A stretch of DNA of 64,000 nt from Liriodendron chinense (Eukaryota > Streptophyta > Magnoliopsida > Magnoliales > Magnoliaceae). The stretch spans positions 690,001-754,000 of the forward strand of contig PVNU02000949.1 in assembly GCA_003013855.2 (NCBI GenBank), written 5' to 3'. The number at the start of each line of letters is the position of its first letter. The first letter of the stretch is position 1. Both the position numbers and the translations under genes were made by a program. The notes beneath the pieces are model-generated. The model was not told the DNA's origin and did no database searches. It worked only from the letters and a program-made list of their open reading frames with translations. Below are positions 1-11,123 of the stretch, piece by piece.

Positions 1-850
1 AGCTTTCCTATGCAAATATAATGGGAAAATCGGCCTCTTCAATTATTGGAAAACTTGGGCTTTTTGAAGAATTGGCGCATTTTGGGGATGCAGTGATGGC
101 CATGGCCGGGGCAATTTTGGGATATTAAAGAGAAGGACGCAACAACTAAGCATTGGCCTGTTTTTTAAACTCAATTGAAGATGATGTGGGACTGTGAAGG
201 GATCTTGGATTTGGTTGGCAAAGAATGATCCTGATAGGCTAGATCGACATGTTCTAAGACAGCCCGAACCTCGCCCAATTAATAAATGGGCTTGAAATTT
301 GGTGCCAGACCCATACTATTTGGTCCCAGGCTATATATTGATAACTGCAGTAATTACAGAATCAGGCAAAACTGTACAAAAAGATCAGGCCCCGCCTATC
401 AATACAGCCCATGAACAAACGAAAGAAAACCAAACCACATGCTATGGATGGACAAAAGATTAATCTGCCTCTGCACTTCCAAAATAGGAAGGGAACTAAT
501 TTCCCGACACTCGCTAGTTTGGCTAGCCCTTCCACATATGAGTTGCCTTCACAGGGAACCAAGATAAGTTGCTTATCTGATAAGTAACTTACACTCCAAA
601 CGGGTCCTTAGTGTTTCATTCTAATAGCATGAGGAAATGGGCCAGCCTTCCTTAGTATCTACACCCACCCTCATTGATTTGTGTATATACACAGTCTTAC
701 GGACCACAACAAGGTTCATACCATATTTGTACATTTACCATTTTCTATACCTAAATGGAAAGGAAGAAGAAAAGATCATCCCAAAATATGAGAGATTACA
801 ATTTGCATACATTCATTCCCTATACTAAGAAATGACTTGTACCAAAATGA
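1..850. other. Intergenic DNA, no gene recognised
   Basis: AT-rich intergenic sequence. The short open frames on both strands (60-66 codons) have no recognisable domain and look like chance. I see no MITE arms or LTR ends here. Confidence 0.5.
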
Positions 851-893
851 AGCTGATTCATCAATCAGAGCCACCCATCTAGTGATACCTATT

Positions 894-1075
894 TTATTTT
901 ATTATTATTATTTTTTTAACATGACCTGGCCTGAACACCCGAACCCAAACATAACCCGACCCGAACCCTGCCCAGCCCAACCGAAAGCACCCAAAGGTGC
1001 TGCTGGTGTGTCTAGAACCTGAGATCAGCTGGTTGATAAACTTGGACTCAACCAGCTGGGCTACAGGCCCTCTCA
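894..1075 (-). mobile_element. tRNA-derived SINE with target-site duplication
   Basis: Read on the minus strand, the element starts with a tRNA-like head. An A-box-like motif (TAGCCCAGCTGG, 1052-1063) is followed about 35 bases later by a B-box-like motif (GGTTCTAGAC, about 1010-1019). It ends in a simple TAA/T-rich tail at about 894-920. It is flanked by an imperfect 15-bp direct repeat, CTAGTGATACCTATT (879-893) and CTAGTTAGACCTATT (1076-1090), with 13 of 15 matching. Pol III boxes, a simple 3' tail and a 15-bp duplication are the hallmarks of a plant SINE. Two mismatches in the duplication suggest it is not recent. Its body is rich in AACCCGACCCGA-type sequence. Confidence 0.75.
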
Positions 1076-1090
1076 CTAGTTAGACCTATT

Positions 1091-1900
1091 AGGTGTGTTC
1101 TATTTTCTGTTTCTTTTTAATTCATGACTTTTCTTCACTATACATCCCCAATATAATGTTGACCGGATTGCTTTGTCGTTCGCTGATCGGATGAATTTTA
1201 CATTCCGATGGATGTGTTTTTTGAAGAATATTTCGTCCACAGTGTGAGGTATTAGCTGATGGTCATGATTGTTTTAGCATGTTGATGCCATGTGGGCTTT
1301 GTAAGATCCAATTCAAGATAAGGAATTGAGCGCAGGGCTGGCGAGCTTGTGAACTAAACTGGGCCTTGGATAGGCCCACAAGTAGAATACTCTGCTGACA
1401 GTGTTTATAAGTGGGGCTCGACTGAATGGACACTAAGAGAAGATTGCATACCAGGCCCTCTCTTCGCTGTCCATTGTTTGCATGGATTACCAACTCATCT
1501 CGGTTGTACTGGACTCAAGCTCAGTTGGGACCGGTATGGGTTGGTACCCTGATTCAGGCAAGTCGTAACTTGACTCGGTATGAGTTACCGAGTCAAGAAA
1601 ACATGATATCTGCAGACAGAAATCTCAAAAAACAAACAATAAAATAAATAAATAAAAACAGGTGCCAAACACGCATCTAGAATCTTACCCATCCACAATG
1701 GATGGTGCAAGATTTTTTTTTTTTTTTTTTTAAATAACATTGTAGACTTTTTTTAATAGATAGAAGAGAAAATGCTACATCACAAACTTCAAAGACACGG
1801 GTGCAAGCCACTGCATCTATCATAGACATAGTTTAAAACAACACCATGCAAACCATTGCGTACATTGCAAACATAGCTGTGATTGTATGTAGTAGTAAGT
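1091..1900. other. Intergenic DNA, no gene recognised
   Basis: No supported coding sequence. A short inverted motif occurs around 1550-1600 (GACTCGGTATGAGTTACCGAGTC), and a poly(T) run of about 20 lies near 1713. The 73- and 76-codon open frames overlap each other on opposite strands and show no domain. Confidence 0.4.
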
Positions 1901-1919
1901 AGTAATAGAGTAGCTTCAT

Positions 1920-2198
1920 TTAAGTTGTAGGGAAGATACGCCAGTGATTCTGTGCAGAGCTTATAAGTTCCATCTTCTCTTTTTCGGTGTCGATTAAACC
2001 ATTGCCATTAAGATCAGTAGAGGTTACGGCCTTCCAGCCACGGATATGGGTAAACCACATGTTGCGGTTGCGGAGGTCAGCTTGCAATTCTTGCTTAGTT
2101 ATGACACGATCGTTGTTGGTGTCTATAGTATGGAGCCAGGCCTGACCTTGGGCAGGTGATGCTGGAGGAGGAGGAGGATGATGACAGGCCAGAGGCAT
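1920..2198 (-). CDS. Small EF-hand calcium-binding protein
   Basis: A 92-residue intronless frame. After a proline-rich start (PPPPP at 8-12) come two EF-hand loops. Loop 1 (residues 26-37, DTNNDRVITKQE) has the canonical Asp1, Asn3, Asp5, Thr9 and Glu12. Loop 2 (62-73, DLNGNGLIDTEK) keeps Asp1, Asn3, Asn5 and Asp9 but has Lys where the bidentate Glu12 should be, so it probably binds calcium weakly or not at all. The linker is aromatic (WFTHIRGW, 48-55). There is no signal peptide or membrane segment, so a cytosolic or nuclear calcium sensor is most likely; its target is unknown. The ATG at 2198 is the first in frame, and a TATA box lies about 70 bases upstream. Single-exon small EF-hand proteins are common in plants. 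The size, the coherent domain and the promoter make this one of the more credible host genes in the window. Confidence 0.75.
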   Translation of the reverse strand: MPLACHHPPPPPASPAQGQAWLHTIDTNNDRVITKQELQADLRNRNMWFTHIRGWKAVTSTDLNGNGLIDTEKEKMELISSAQNHWRIFPTT

Positions 2199-2265
2199 GG
2201 TGCACTACTAACTTCTGAGAAGCAAAACCACAGATTTGTGATCAAACATGTACCCTAAGATGACC

Positions 2266-2273
2266 TATTTATA
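2266..2273 (-). promoter_or_regulatory. TATA box of the EF-hand gene
   Basis: TATAAATA on the minus strand, about 68-75 bases upstream of the EF-hand ATG. This predicts transcription starting near 2238 and a 5' UTR of about 40 bases. Confidence 0.5.
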
Positions 2274-2475
2274 TCACAAGGTGGACCCTTCTGCCCTTTA
2301 TTCCTTCTTATCGCTACCTACAATGATCCAAGCCTTCCCATCATCTTGTGGTTTCATGTTGTAAGAATCTCTAGCTTGACTGAACATAAGGTATTAAGAT
2401 TAGACCTTCTCATCTTGTGGTTTCATGTACACAAAAAAGGTGCCCAGTGAGGAATGCAGATTAGGTACTAGCATG

Positions 2476-2862
2476 ATTTATGGGTTTTATCCACACAGTC
2501 CATCCATTTTTTCATATGATTTTAGGCTACAAAACGAAACACGAGGCAGATCCAAGGCTCAAGTGGACCACACCACATAAAGAAGCTGTGACAATGAAAA
2601 CCACCCTTCAAACCTTCCTAGGGCCTGCCATGATGGTCAATTGACATCCAACCTGTTCATAAGGTCACATAGACATGGATGAAGAGAAAACATAAATATC
2701 AGCTTGATTCATAACTTCCGTGCTTCCCAAAATGTTTTCAAACGGTAGGTGTTTAATTCCCACTGTGTGGTTCACTTGAGCCTTGGAACTACCTCAAATT
2801 TTGGATTCTATCCTAAAATGATATGGAAAAATGGATGGACCGTGTGGATGAAACCATACAAT
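2476..2862. repeat. Foldback MITE copy
   Basis: A copy of the abundant palindromic repeat. The left arm (TTTATCCACACAGTCCATCC) is mirrored by the right arm (ATGGATGGACCGTGTGGATG). The internal marker motifs are present: GGTCACATAGACATGGATGA, ATCAGCTTGAT and GTGGTTCACTTGAG. Outer ends are degraded, so boundaries are approximate. Confidence 0.65.
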
Positions 2863-2964
2863 GTAGCTGTGTAACCACTACACACGAGCACGCGGTCTAT
2901 TCACTACCCAAAATTGACGCACCCACCTGTAGGTTAGCGTTTTCTCAATCGCTTTTCCGGTAGA

Positions 2965-3478
2965 AGCGGATACGGTTTGGCTAGTCACACTGCCACTAGC
3001 CAGGTGGCTGGTGGACGGTGCTCCGTGGTCCCTACCATGGTGTATGTGTTTTATCCACGTCATCCATTCAATTTCAAGATCATTTAAGGGCTTGATCCTA
3101 AATCTCAGGTGGACCACATCATGGGAAAATAGTAGTGATTGAATGTCTTCCATTAAAAACACCCTACGGCTCACGGTAATGTTTATTTGACGTCCAACCT
3201 GTTGATTAGGTCCGGCGAAGGTAAAAAACCAAATATCAGCTCCATCCAAAACTTTTGTGCCCCCAAAAAGTTTTCAATGACAGAAGATTAATCAACATTA
3301 TTTCCTGTGATGTGGTCCACCTGAGATTTGGATCTACTTTAGTTTTAGGCTCATACCATAAAATGATCTGAAAACATAAATGGATGGAGTGGATAAAGCA
3401 CATACATCATGGTGGGGCCCATAGAGCACCAACCACTAGCCATTCCCTAGTGGCAGGGTCACTAGCCAATGGGCTCAC
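2965..3478. repeat. Foldback MITE copy with long outer inverted repeats
   Basis: A near full-length copy. The outer arms read TGGCTAGTCACACTGCCACT on the left and the inverse, AGTGGCAGGGTCACTAGCCA, on the right. Inside are the usual inverted arms (CCATGGTGTATGTGTTTTAT and ATAAAGCACATACATCATGG). The 123-codon minus-strand open frame here is a by-product of the repeat, since it reads through MITE arms present in dozens of other copies. Confidence 0.75.
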
Positions 3479-3479
3479 G

Positions 3480-5085
3480 TAAAAAGATGCCAAGTCAGAT
3501 TTTTCCCTCTTTAAGTTTAAAATAATGCCCTCCAATGACACCTGGCTGACTCGACTGAGTGTGAGTTGACCCGCCCGATTTGCGAACTATAGAATAGCTA
3601 CACTTTTAACAGGCTCGCATGTGATTCTTTGGTCCATGAAGTGGACTGCTTGTGACATGGAGAACCTTAGCCACATGACTAGATTCCAGTCTTGTGATGT
3701 TATTTATTTATTTATTTATTTATTTTTATTATTTTAATGCCCCCCATATTCCTGAGTCATGGCCGGCATGCATAAATAGGATGCCTAGCAAGCAAATCAA
3801 GAGAAATCCTATGGTTACGATTCCATGAATTTTGGACAAATTAGCCTAGAGTGTGGGTAAATGATGGCTGCCCTTGTTGCTTAGAATTATTATTAATAAA
3901 AAAAAAAACCATCCCAAGAAAGTAAAATCAAGAAACTTATTTGATAGAATTATTGAATCCTTGAAGAAAGGATGTTGGTTATCTACTAGTGGGACCCATA
4001 GTGATCCAGACCATTATTCTGTTGGAACCCACTTTGGTTAAAACATGCACTAAAGATCTCATTGAGTGGACAATTCTAATCTTTAGAGGGCTGCAACTAC
4101 ACTGCTGAGAAAAGAAATGCAGTAAGGGCTACATTCTAGTGAAGAGGATCCAATATTTATGATCTAACAATCTAAGGAGATCTTGCAGGCATGGCTCATT
4201 TAAAAAGCTCAAGCATACTGGGAATTGAATAATAAAAAATTCCGAATACTATGTGCGTTCTGGCCATTAGATGCCTGGTATGAAATCATCAGGTGGGCCA
4301 CCGTGCATACTATGCATAGACTGATAATCATGTGTATAGCACACCTGGTGATCAGAACATTCTTGTTTTCAACCTTAAGCTGTCTGTTTAGACATTTCTT
4401 GATCCCTTGAAATTTTAGTGTGTACCAGGTCCCTTAAAGGCAAGCCTCTAGGGATTAAAAGTGAAGCCTGTGATCTTCTGGTTATTTTATGGTAGACCAT
4501 CTATAATGAAGCCCACTAGGTGGACAGCCCTGATTGATGACACCCGGGCGGGGATAAATGATTGTGTGAAAGTTCACCTTCCAGCTGTTGTATGTGACCG
4601 TTTCTCAATTAATTACTTTATCCTAGTGTCAAGAAAGTAGTTATGATTAACTGATTTTACCAAATTTCTTAATCAGTAACATATGATGATCATCTGGAGG
4701 ATGTTTTCATCGGACGGTCAGGATGATCCTATATATGTCCAAATATGCAAAAGAAGTCCTCCCACATATCCACTACAAATTTCGCAAATTAGACAGAGAT
4801 TTTTGGAGGATTCAAGGATGGCTCCCATGTTTACTGTGCTTCAAAAAGCTACTTGTAAAGCAACTGACTTGATTAAGAGGACTCTGACTGGTTTGGCCCT
4901 AGTCGAGTCACAAATTGGCCCAAGAAAGGAAAAAGTATCATATGATTCCATTTTTATCTGCCACATAAATGAGAATCAAGCATCCATCTGAGCAAGTGGA
5001 CCTACTGGGTGTTCATCACATTCCAATCACATTACTAACGTCATGGGATACACGTCAGGTGGACAACTCTGGGAGGGGAAATTAG
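3480..5085. other. Intergenic DNA, no gene recognised
   Basis: AT-rich sequence with a (TTTA)n microsatellite near 3701-3725. I see no domain in any open frame and no clear mobile element. The 102-codon frame at 4683-4991 has no recognisable motif. Confidence 0.4.
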
Positions 5086-5086
5086 G

Positions 5087-5610
5087 TTCGGCTCTAGCCT
5101 CACCAACACGATGCAGCCCTGACCATAGGGCCCACCTTGATGTATGTATTGTATATCCAGGCCGTTTATCCGTTTCACCAGCTCATTTTGGGCATAAACA
5201 CAAACTTGAACTAAATCCAAATCATAGGTGGACCACACAGCATGAAAAGTGGTGATTGACCATTATAACCTTCCTCTGGTTCCCAAAAGTTTTGGATCAA
5301 GCTGATATTTGTTTTTTTTTTTAACCCCCTTTGATCTATGTTTATGTGACCTTATCAGCAGGTTCGATGGAAAGTAAAAATTACTGTGGGCATTAAGTTG
5401 GGCATTATGAAGTTTCGAATGGTGGGCGTTCCATAACCACCGTTTGCTATGGTGTTGTCCACCTGAGGTTTGATATAGTCTGTTTTTAGGTTGTTGCCAT
5501 AAAATGAGCACGCAAAATCAATGGACGGCATGCATGGATATAGAATACATACATCAAAGTGGGCTCTATTGTCAGGGTTGCACGTTGGATGAGGCCGGGC
5601 CGCTCCTAAT
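5087..5610. repeat. Foldback MITE copy
   Basis: The left outer arm (GCCTCACCAACACGATGCAG, then GACCATAGGGCCCACCTTGA) pairs with the right outer arm (TCAAAGTGGGCTCTATTGTC, then TTGCACGTTGGATGAGGCCG). The overlapping 147-codon minus-strand frame reads through this repeat and its right flank, so it is not treated as a gene. Confidence 0.7.
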
Positions 5611-6700
5611 CCGCTCCCGGGAACCTTTCTTTGGATGCGTCTAGAGTGACAAATGGGCCCGATCATGGCAAGCTGGAGCTTGTTCACCCAGCTCATGAGA
5701 TCAGCAACCCAGTCTAGGCCGGCTTTTCGGTCCTTCCCAGGCCTACCATCCAAACTGACTAAATTACAAAATCCACTGTTTCCAAGTGACACTCTCAAAA
5801 TCAGATGCGTTGAACTTGATTAATGGACAATTTTTTGTTGAAATATTGAGACTTGCATTTTATTTTCATTGTTAACTGTCCAATAAGTGCCACCAATCAG
5901 ATGGCTAGATAATAAAATAAACGTAACTTTTGGTACATGGTACATCTAAATTAGGTCACAACTTAGACAATTTAATTTGAATTACTTTTACGACATAATG
6001 CAATTTCTAAGCAATTTCAGTGTCTGCTTATCAGCGATCCCTCTGCAAGAGTATCGAATTTTTCTCCTACTTTATTCGTTCTTATCTTAGGATGAAAGCA
6101 TTCTCTAACTATCATGTTCTGAATATTACTGGTAAACAAAAGCCTCTTCACCATAAAAGGTGGCAGAGACAAGTTCTGATTGTTGACCCTACGTTGACCG
6201 ACGGTTCAAATGTAATATTAGATTTGATTATTATTTCTCTGACTTCTCTTTATATATTCCTGTTAAATGTTGTCAGATAACGATTTCAGGCTTCCGATAG
6301 GATGGCAAGGATATCACAACTGGTCAATCTGGTTCCATAGATCTGGATCATTCATACTAGGGTCCACTAGATGAAAGGTTAAGATTCATACATATCACTT
6401 CCTCATGTCTATGAGAAATGGGTTTTTAAAATATTTCAGTCCCGTCTGTTGCACTTTATCAATTCCCTCTCTCAGGAGTGGCCCAGTCCACTCTCTTGAA
6501 ACAGTGGAATGCAAACAAGGCTCTCCTAATATATTTCCTCTACTTTGCTACTATATGACGATCCAGACCGTTCATCTATAAGATCTGGTCGTGGATGGGC
6601 CAAATGCAAGGTGTCTTGAGTCATTGGAGATGAAATTATCCAGTAAAGAAAAATCAGGACGACAGCCCATGCAAAGTGCATTCTCCTGATCAGGTTTCCT
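5611..6700. other. Intergenic DNA, no gene recognised
   Basis: No supported gene. An 86-codon plus-strand frame (6020-6280) has two hydrophobic stretches near its C-terminus but no recognisable family. I regard it as chance. Confidence 0.4.
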
Positions 6701-6707
6701 TACCCAT

Positions 6708-6850
6708 GCCTCGGTGGTGGACTCACAAGAGTTTCAACGCAAGGGCTTGGGTTTGAGTACCATTTGTGGTGAAATTCCACTGCGACTGAGTCTGCCAGTC
6801 ATACGGTTGTACACGCAGCATCAATAACAAATTTGGGCTGACTGGGATTC
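6708..6850 (+). mobile_element. Possible SINE, second tRNA-related family
   Basis: The start CATGCCTCGGTGGTGGACTC resembles a pol III A-box region. GGGTTTGAGTACC about 40 bases further on resembles a B box. The same start and spacing recur in inverse orientation at about 46345-46435, which supports a dispersed SINE family. I found no convincing target duplication here. Confidence 0.45.
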
Positions 6851-7140
6851 AGTTTTGTGTTGCCAGGTAATAATAGTCTTTTACTATTGTATAATATTTT
6901 CTAATAGCTTGTTTAATTTTCACTTTCCTAGTGTAATTCAAAGTAAATGGGCTTTGGTTATCATTGGTGTTTATTTAGGAGAAAATTATGACGAAAAAAA
7001 AAAAAAGTCAAATACATGTTTAAAATAAATAGGTAAAGGAAATTCTAATCAACGTACCTTTATATTATAAAATTACTATTTTAAATTAGTAATTTTTCTA
7101 TAAAACAAACAATGGAAGAATATAATTAGCTTAGCCATAT

Positions 7141-7747
7141 GTAACTAATGTTATCGGGTGCCCGACCATCGTCGGAAAAACAATCACCAAGATACAGAAA
7201 ATTCAGCCCCATCGGGAGCCCAACCAATCTTCATCGGGTGCCTGACCATCGTTGGACGCCCGACCATCCCTCGACCGGGCGCCCTAAATTCATCAGAATC
7301 GTGTCTCAACTCTCTAGGGAGTTTTTGCACGCCACCGGACGCTAGATGACCCTTCATCGGGCGCTTGAAATTGCCTAGAATTTATGTTTAGTCAGTCGCC
7401 CGACCACCCTTCACTGAGCGCCCGACCTTACGTGAGCAATTGCGCAGATTTTGCACTAATTTGAATGTTTTTCTTTCCTAGTTCGTTTATGACTTTTAAT
7501 TTACGCATCTTAGGATTTCTTTTACACAACTTAGGTTATAAATACTTGTTATGATTTGTTTTAAAGTATTATTATTCATCTATTAATAAAAACACTTAAG
7601 TTTCTACTCTTTGCTCATGGATTCGAGTACTCCTTTATGGATTTGAAGAAGATCGGTTGAGGATTCCCGATAGTTCCGTGGATTTGGAATAGTTATCTGC
7701 GCATGAAGAAAGACGGTGATCGATCCTATACCTTGTTTACGCTGCAC
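7141..7747 (+). repeat. 5' LTR-like region of a retroelement
   Basis: The right end leads directly into a primer-binding site. Its last 150 bases (GTGGATTTGGAATAG to GACGGTGATCGATCC) resemble the ends of the two solo LTRs at 46449-47118 and 51095-51782, which end GTGGATTC...GACGGTG(A/C)TCGAC. The left part holds a cluster of GGGCGCCCGACC-type palindromes (7153-7440). A TATA-like TTATAAATACTTG lies near 7533. The left boundary is uncertain. The LTR at 12.9-13.9 kb is not its partner. Confidence 0.55.
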
Positions 7748-7751
7748 TAAG

Positions 7752-7764
7752 TTGGTATCAGAGT
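7752..7764 (+). other. Primer-binding site (initiator tRNA-Met)
   Basis: TTGGTATCAGAGT matches the usual plant LTR-retrotransposon PBS complementary to the 3' end of initiator tRNA-Met. It marks the end of the 5' LTR and the start of the leader. Confidence 0.8.
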
Positions 7765-7950
7765 GAGGAACAACCTTACAGAGACCGCCACCACAACAAC
7801 AACCCCTTCAACATTGTTCAAGGGTTCCAACTCCTTGCAGAGAAGATGGAGGCTCTCCAACTGGCAACCGTAGAGAAGCTGCATGCTTCTCTTGAGCAAA
7901 TTTTCAAGGCTCTACCCTAGCCCCAAGCAAAAGGCGAAGCACAACCCACA

Positions 7951-8325
7951 GTGCTTGTTGTACGGAATAATCCCATATTTCGTCAAGCACAACCGCTAAC
8001 ACTTCGTTGGGCTAACATGATGATTCAAATTTCAATAATAAGGAGGTTGAAGACATCATTGCTCGAAGTCCCGCACAAGGGGATGAACGTATGGATCGCG
8101 CTGAAAGAGGCTAATGTATTGTATGTCCCTGACATGAGACGAGACTTAGTTTTTGGGGATCTCTTGGGAAAACCTGGAATACTGATAGTATTTGAGTCAG
8201 GAAAACTGATTCTGTCGAAGAACGAGAATTTCGTTGGTAAAGGATATACTTGTAATGGGATGATAAAGTTTTCCTTGAATGAAAGTAGCTCTTCTGCGTA
8301 TATGATTAAATCTGTAGCATTGTAG
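7951..8325 (+). pseudogene. Leader / copia GAG-pre-integrase fusion frame
   Basis: The first 50 or so codons look like retroelement leader/gag remnants (NPIFRQAQP). From about residue 50 the frame becomes a copia GAG-pre-integrase region: ALKEANVLYVPDMRRDLVFG, then a serine/glycine-rich stretch and GKGYTCNGMIKFSLN. The frame stops before the HxxxH zinc motif, but the following bases still encode WHGRLAHIGYSTLKFMSK, so the break is a single stop. This segment helps fold the N-terminus of integrase in active elements; here it is dead. Confidence 0.75.
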
Positions 8326-8468
8326 CATGGTAGATTAGCACACATAGGTTATAGTACCTTAAAATTCATGTCTAAAAATGACTCAATCTCATACATAGAT
8401 AGTCAAAATGACAAATGTTAAATGTGCACAATGTCGAAATTTACAAAGAATCATTTTCCTAATGTTGA

Positions 8469-9020
8469 GAGATCATCTTAAATATTGGACCTAATACACA
8501 CTGATATCTGTGAGTTAAATGACATTCTTACACGTGGAGGAAGAAGATACTTTATAACCTTCATTGATAATTGATTCAGATATGTACATGTATACCTTTT
8601 AAAGAATAAAGATGAAGCACTCAGTATGTTCAAAATATATAAAGCAGAAGTAGAAAATCAACTAAATAAGAAAATAAAAGTTCTTCGTAGCGACAGAGGA
8701 GGAGAGTATTTTTCAAATGAATTGTCTAACTTCTGTAAAGAACATGACATAATACACCAATGTACTACGCCGTACACACCACAACAAAATGGTATAGCTG
8801 AATGGAATAATAGAACCTTAGTAGAAATGGTCAACTCAATGCTGATACAAGCAAAGTTACCATTAGGACTTTGGAGAGAAGCACTTCTCACAGCATACCA
8901 CATCTTAAATAGGGTTGCTTTTAAGAAGTTTAACACTTCACCATATGAAGTATAAAAAGGTAGAAAACCTAATCTAAGATATTTTAAAGTGTGGGGGTGC
9001 CTCGTATATTGTAGAAAGTC
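8469..9020 (+). pseudogene. Copia integrase core, broken
   Basis: Translated pieces include LDLIHTDIC, RRYFITFID, then LRSDRGGEYFSNELSNFC and TTPYTPQQNGIAEWNNRTL, ending ALLTAYHILNRVAFKKFNTS and WGCLVYC. These cover the catalytic DDE core: the first Asp in HTDIC, the second in SDRGGE, and the Glu in the ENGIAE-like motif, here QNGIAE. Stops occur in LDLIHTD's upstream region (8478), after FID (8572) and after PYEV (8953). The longest open piece is 8626-8955. Confidence 0.85.
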
Positions 9021-9246
9021 CGAACACTCACTATCCTTAGAGTCAAAGGATAATAAAATCCAAACTCCAACAGAGAAACTTATGATAGAAGCTCAACATG
9101 AAGTTGAAGCTCCAATAGAAGCACGTAGGAGTTAAAGGGTAAGAGTAGAAAAAAGTCATGATCCTGAACAGATAGACACTTAATGTATTTCTTTTCATCT
9201 CGTAGAAGGAGATAGAGAGAATGTCATTAGAAAGATACCTATAGTT

Positions 9247-10320
9247 ATGACTACAGAAGATGATCCAATAACCTATAGAGAAGCTGTAACTTCTAAAGAT
9301 TCAGCTTTTTTAAAAGAAGCTATCAATGATGAGATGAACTCGATTATATCAAACAAAACCTGGGAACTGGTGGTTCTACCTCTAGCTTCTAAACCCATAA
9401 GGTGTAAGTGCGTATTTAGAAAGAAATATCACACTGATGGAACTATTCAAACCTTTAAATCTAGACTAATAGTTAAAGGATTCAGATAAAAAGAATGAAT
9501 AGATTATTTTAACATATATTCACCTATGGCGAGAATAACATTTATTAGAATTATGTTTGCTTTAGCATCCATACATTAGCTGTATATTCATCAGATGGAT
9601 GTAAAGACTGCTTTTCTGAATGGAGACCTCGATGAGAAGGTATATATGAAACAAGCTGAAGGGTTCGTTCCGCCAGGAAATAAGAAGAACGTCTGTAAAT
9701 TAATTAAATCATTATATGAACTAAAACAGGCACCTAAACAGTGGCATGAGAAGTTTGATTCTAAAATACTTTCTCATGGTTTCATGCATAATGTAGCAGA
9801 CAAATGCATATATTCCAAAATAAGTAGTAACTATATAATTGTTATTTGTTTATACGTTGATGACATGTTAATAATAAGTAACAAGATCAAAGGTGTAATT
9901 GAAACAAATAAGCTTTTATCTTTCGTATTCAAAATGAAGGATCTTGGACAAGTTGATACCATTCTAGGTACTATTAAAGTAAAAACTCATAGTGGAGGTT
10001 ATGCGCTATGCCAATCTCATTATATTGAGAAAATAAGAAACAAATTTAAACACCTGAATATTAAAAAAGCGAAAGCTCTATTCAATCAAAGTATCAAGTT
10101 AAATGAAAATACTGGAAGAATAGTTGCACAATTAGAGTATGCGAGTGTTATAGGAAGTCTAATATATGCAATGTAATGCAATGCACTAGACCAGACATCG
10201 CATATGCTGTGAGTAAACTAAGTAGGTTTACTAGTAATCCCAATGTAGAACACTAAAAGGCAATAGAAAGAGTACTTCATTATTTAAAAGCAACTAAAGA
10301 TTTAGGGTTATTTTACATAG
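9247..10320 (+). pseudogene. Copia reverse transcriptase, broken
   Basis: Two open pieces (9247-9489 and 9595-10176) give the N-terminal RT start (EAINDEMNSIISNKTWELV), then HQMDVKTAFLNGDLDEKVYM, KQAPKQWHEKF and the catalytic YVDDMLII, followed by a connection region (DLGQVDTILG). Stops at about 9487 and 9578 separate the pieces. A shift near 10175 leads into RPDIAYAVSKLSRFTSNPN and LHYLKATKDLGLFYI. At that point a solo LTR is inserted. Confidence 0.9.
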
Positions 10321-10540
10321 TGTAGACACCCCACCTTCGGCTACATTGTTGGTAGAGATAGCTGGAAGAATGGAGGACATACCCCCAAACCCCAAGTCCA
10401 AACTCAGCCAAACTCACCCTTATAAGCCCCATTCCATACCCCAGTTCAAGCCTGAACCCAGTTAACCCAGTCCTAAACATCACCCTGAAAAACCCCCCAT
10501 AAGAAAAGCCAGTCAAAAAATCCTAAAAAAGTCAAAACTC

Positions 10541-10679
10541 ACTGAGTCAACCCACTGAGTCAACCCGCTGAGTCAATTCGTCGAGTCAAAACACCGAGTC
10601 AACCCGTCGAGTCAACCCGCTGAGTCAAACCACCAAGTCGACCAGCTGAGTCAACTCACTGAGTCGACCCAGCGAGTCA
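10541..10679 (+). repeat. GAGTCA tandem motif array in LTR promoter
   Basis: Nine GAGTCA motifs, five of them exactly TGAGTCA, spaced about 12-17 bases apart in an AACCC(G/A)-rich background. Two more positions read AAGTCG and GAGTCG. The array sits about 115-250 bases upstream of the LTR TATA box. TGAGTCA is the GCN4-type bZIP site, so an enhancer role is plausible but inferred. Confidence 0.7.
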
Positions 10680-10792
10680 AACAGCAGCCCCGAGGGAGCG
10701 ACCGTACCTCGCTGGAAATCGAGGAACGGCCGTACGGGCGGCCTATAGCAGGCCGTCCAAAAATAATTACGCAAAATGCCACTGCCCGCTGC

Positions 10793-10800
10793 TATAAATA
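10793..10800 (+). promoter_or_regulatory. TATA box of the solo LTR
   Basis: TATAAATA followed by a C-rich stretch (CCCCCCTCCCC), downstream of the GAGTCA array. This is the position expected for the LTR core promoter. Confidence 0.6.
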
Positions 10801-11123
10801 CCCCCCTCCCCTTCTCATTTCAGCATCCCTTCAAGTTCATCCAGCCCGAGTGCGGTCCGAGTCCTCCTTCCCCTTAGCCCATTTTCCCACCAAGGAGAGC
10901 CCGAGTGAGGAGAGCCCGAGTGAGGAGAGCGCAGCCCTGGTCCAGCCCAGCCTGACCACTGGTCCAAGTCTCCCAAGCCATCCAAGTCTTGATCCAGCCA
11001 CTCGAAGCCAACCCTTGCGACACCTCCGTCCATCCAGCTACTTTTTTTTCAGCATCATCTCATTTGCATCTAGCATAAGTGCAACATTTACTTTTCTTCC
11101 AACCCCCCTGCTTCACTGCAAGC

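Noticed and set aside
5355..5798. 147-codon minus-strand frame
   Set aside because: Most of it is the right arm of a foldback MITE; no domain and no codon bias.
7150..7440. CRISPR-like or regulatory array of GGGCGCCCGACC motifs
   Set aside because: Units vary in sequence and spacing and lie inside a plant LTR; there are no constant repeats with unique spacers.
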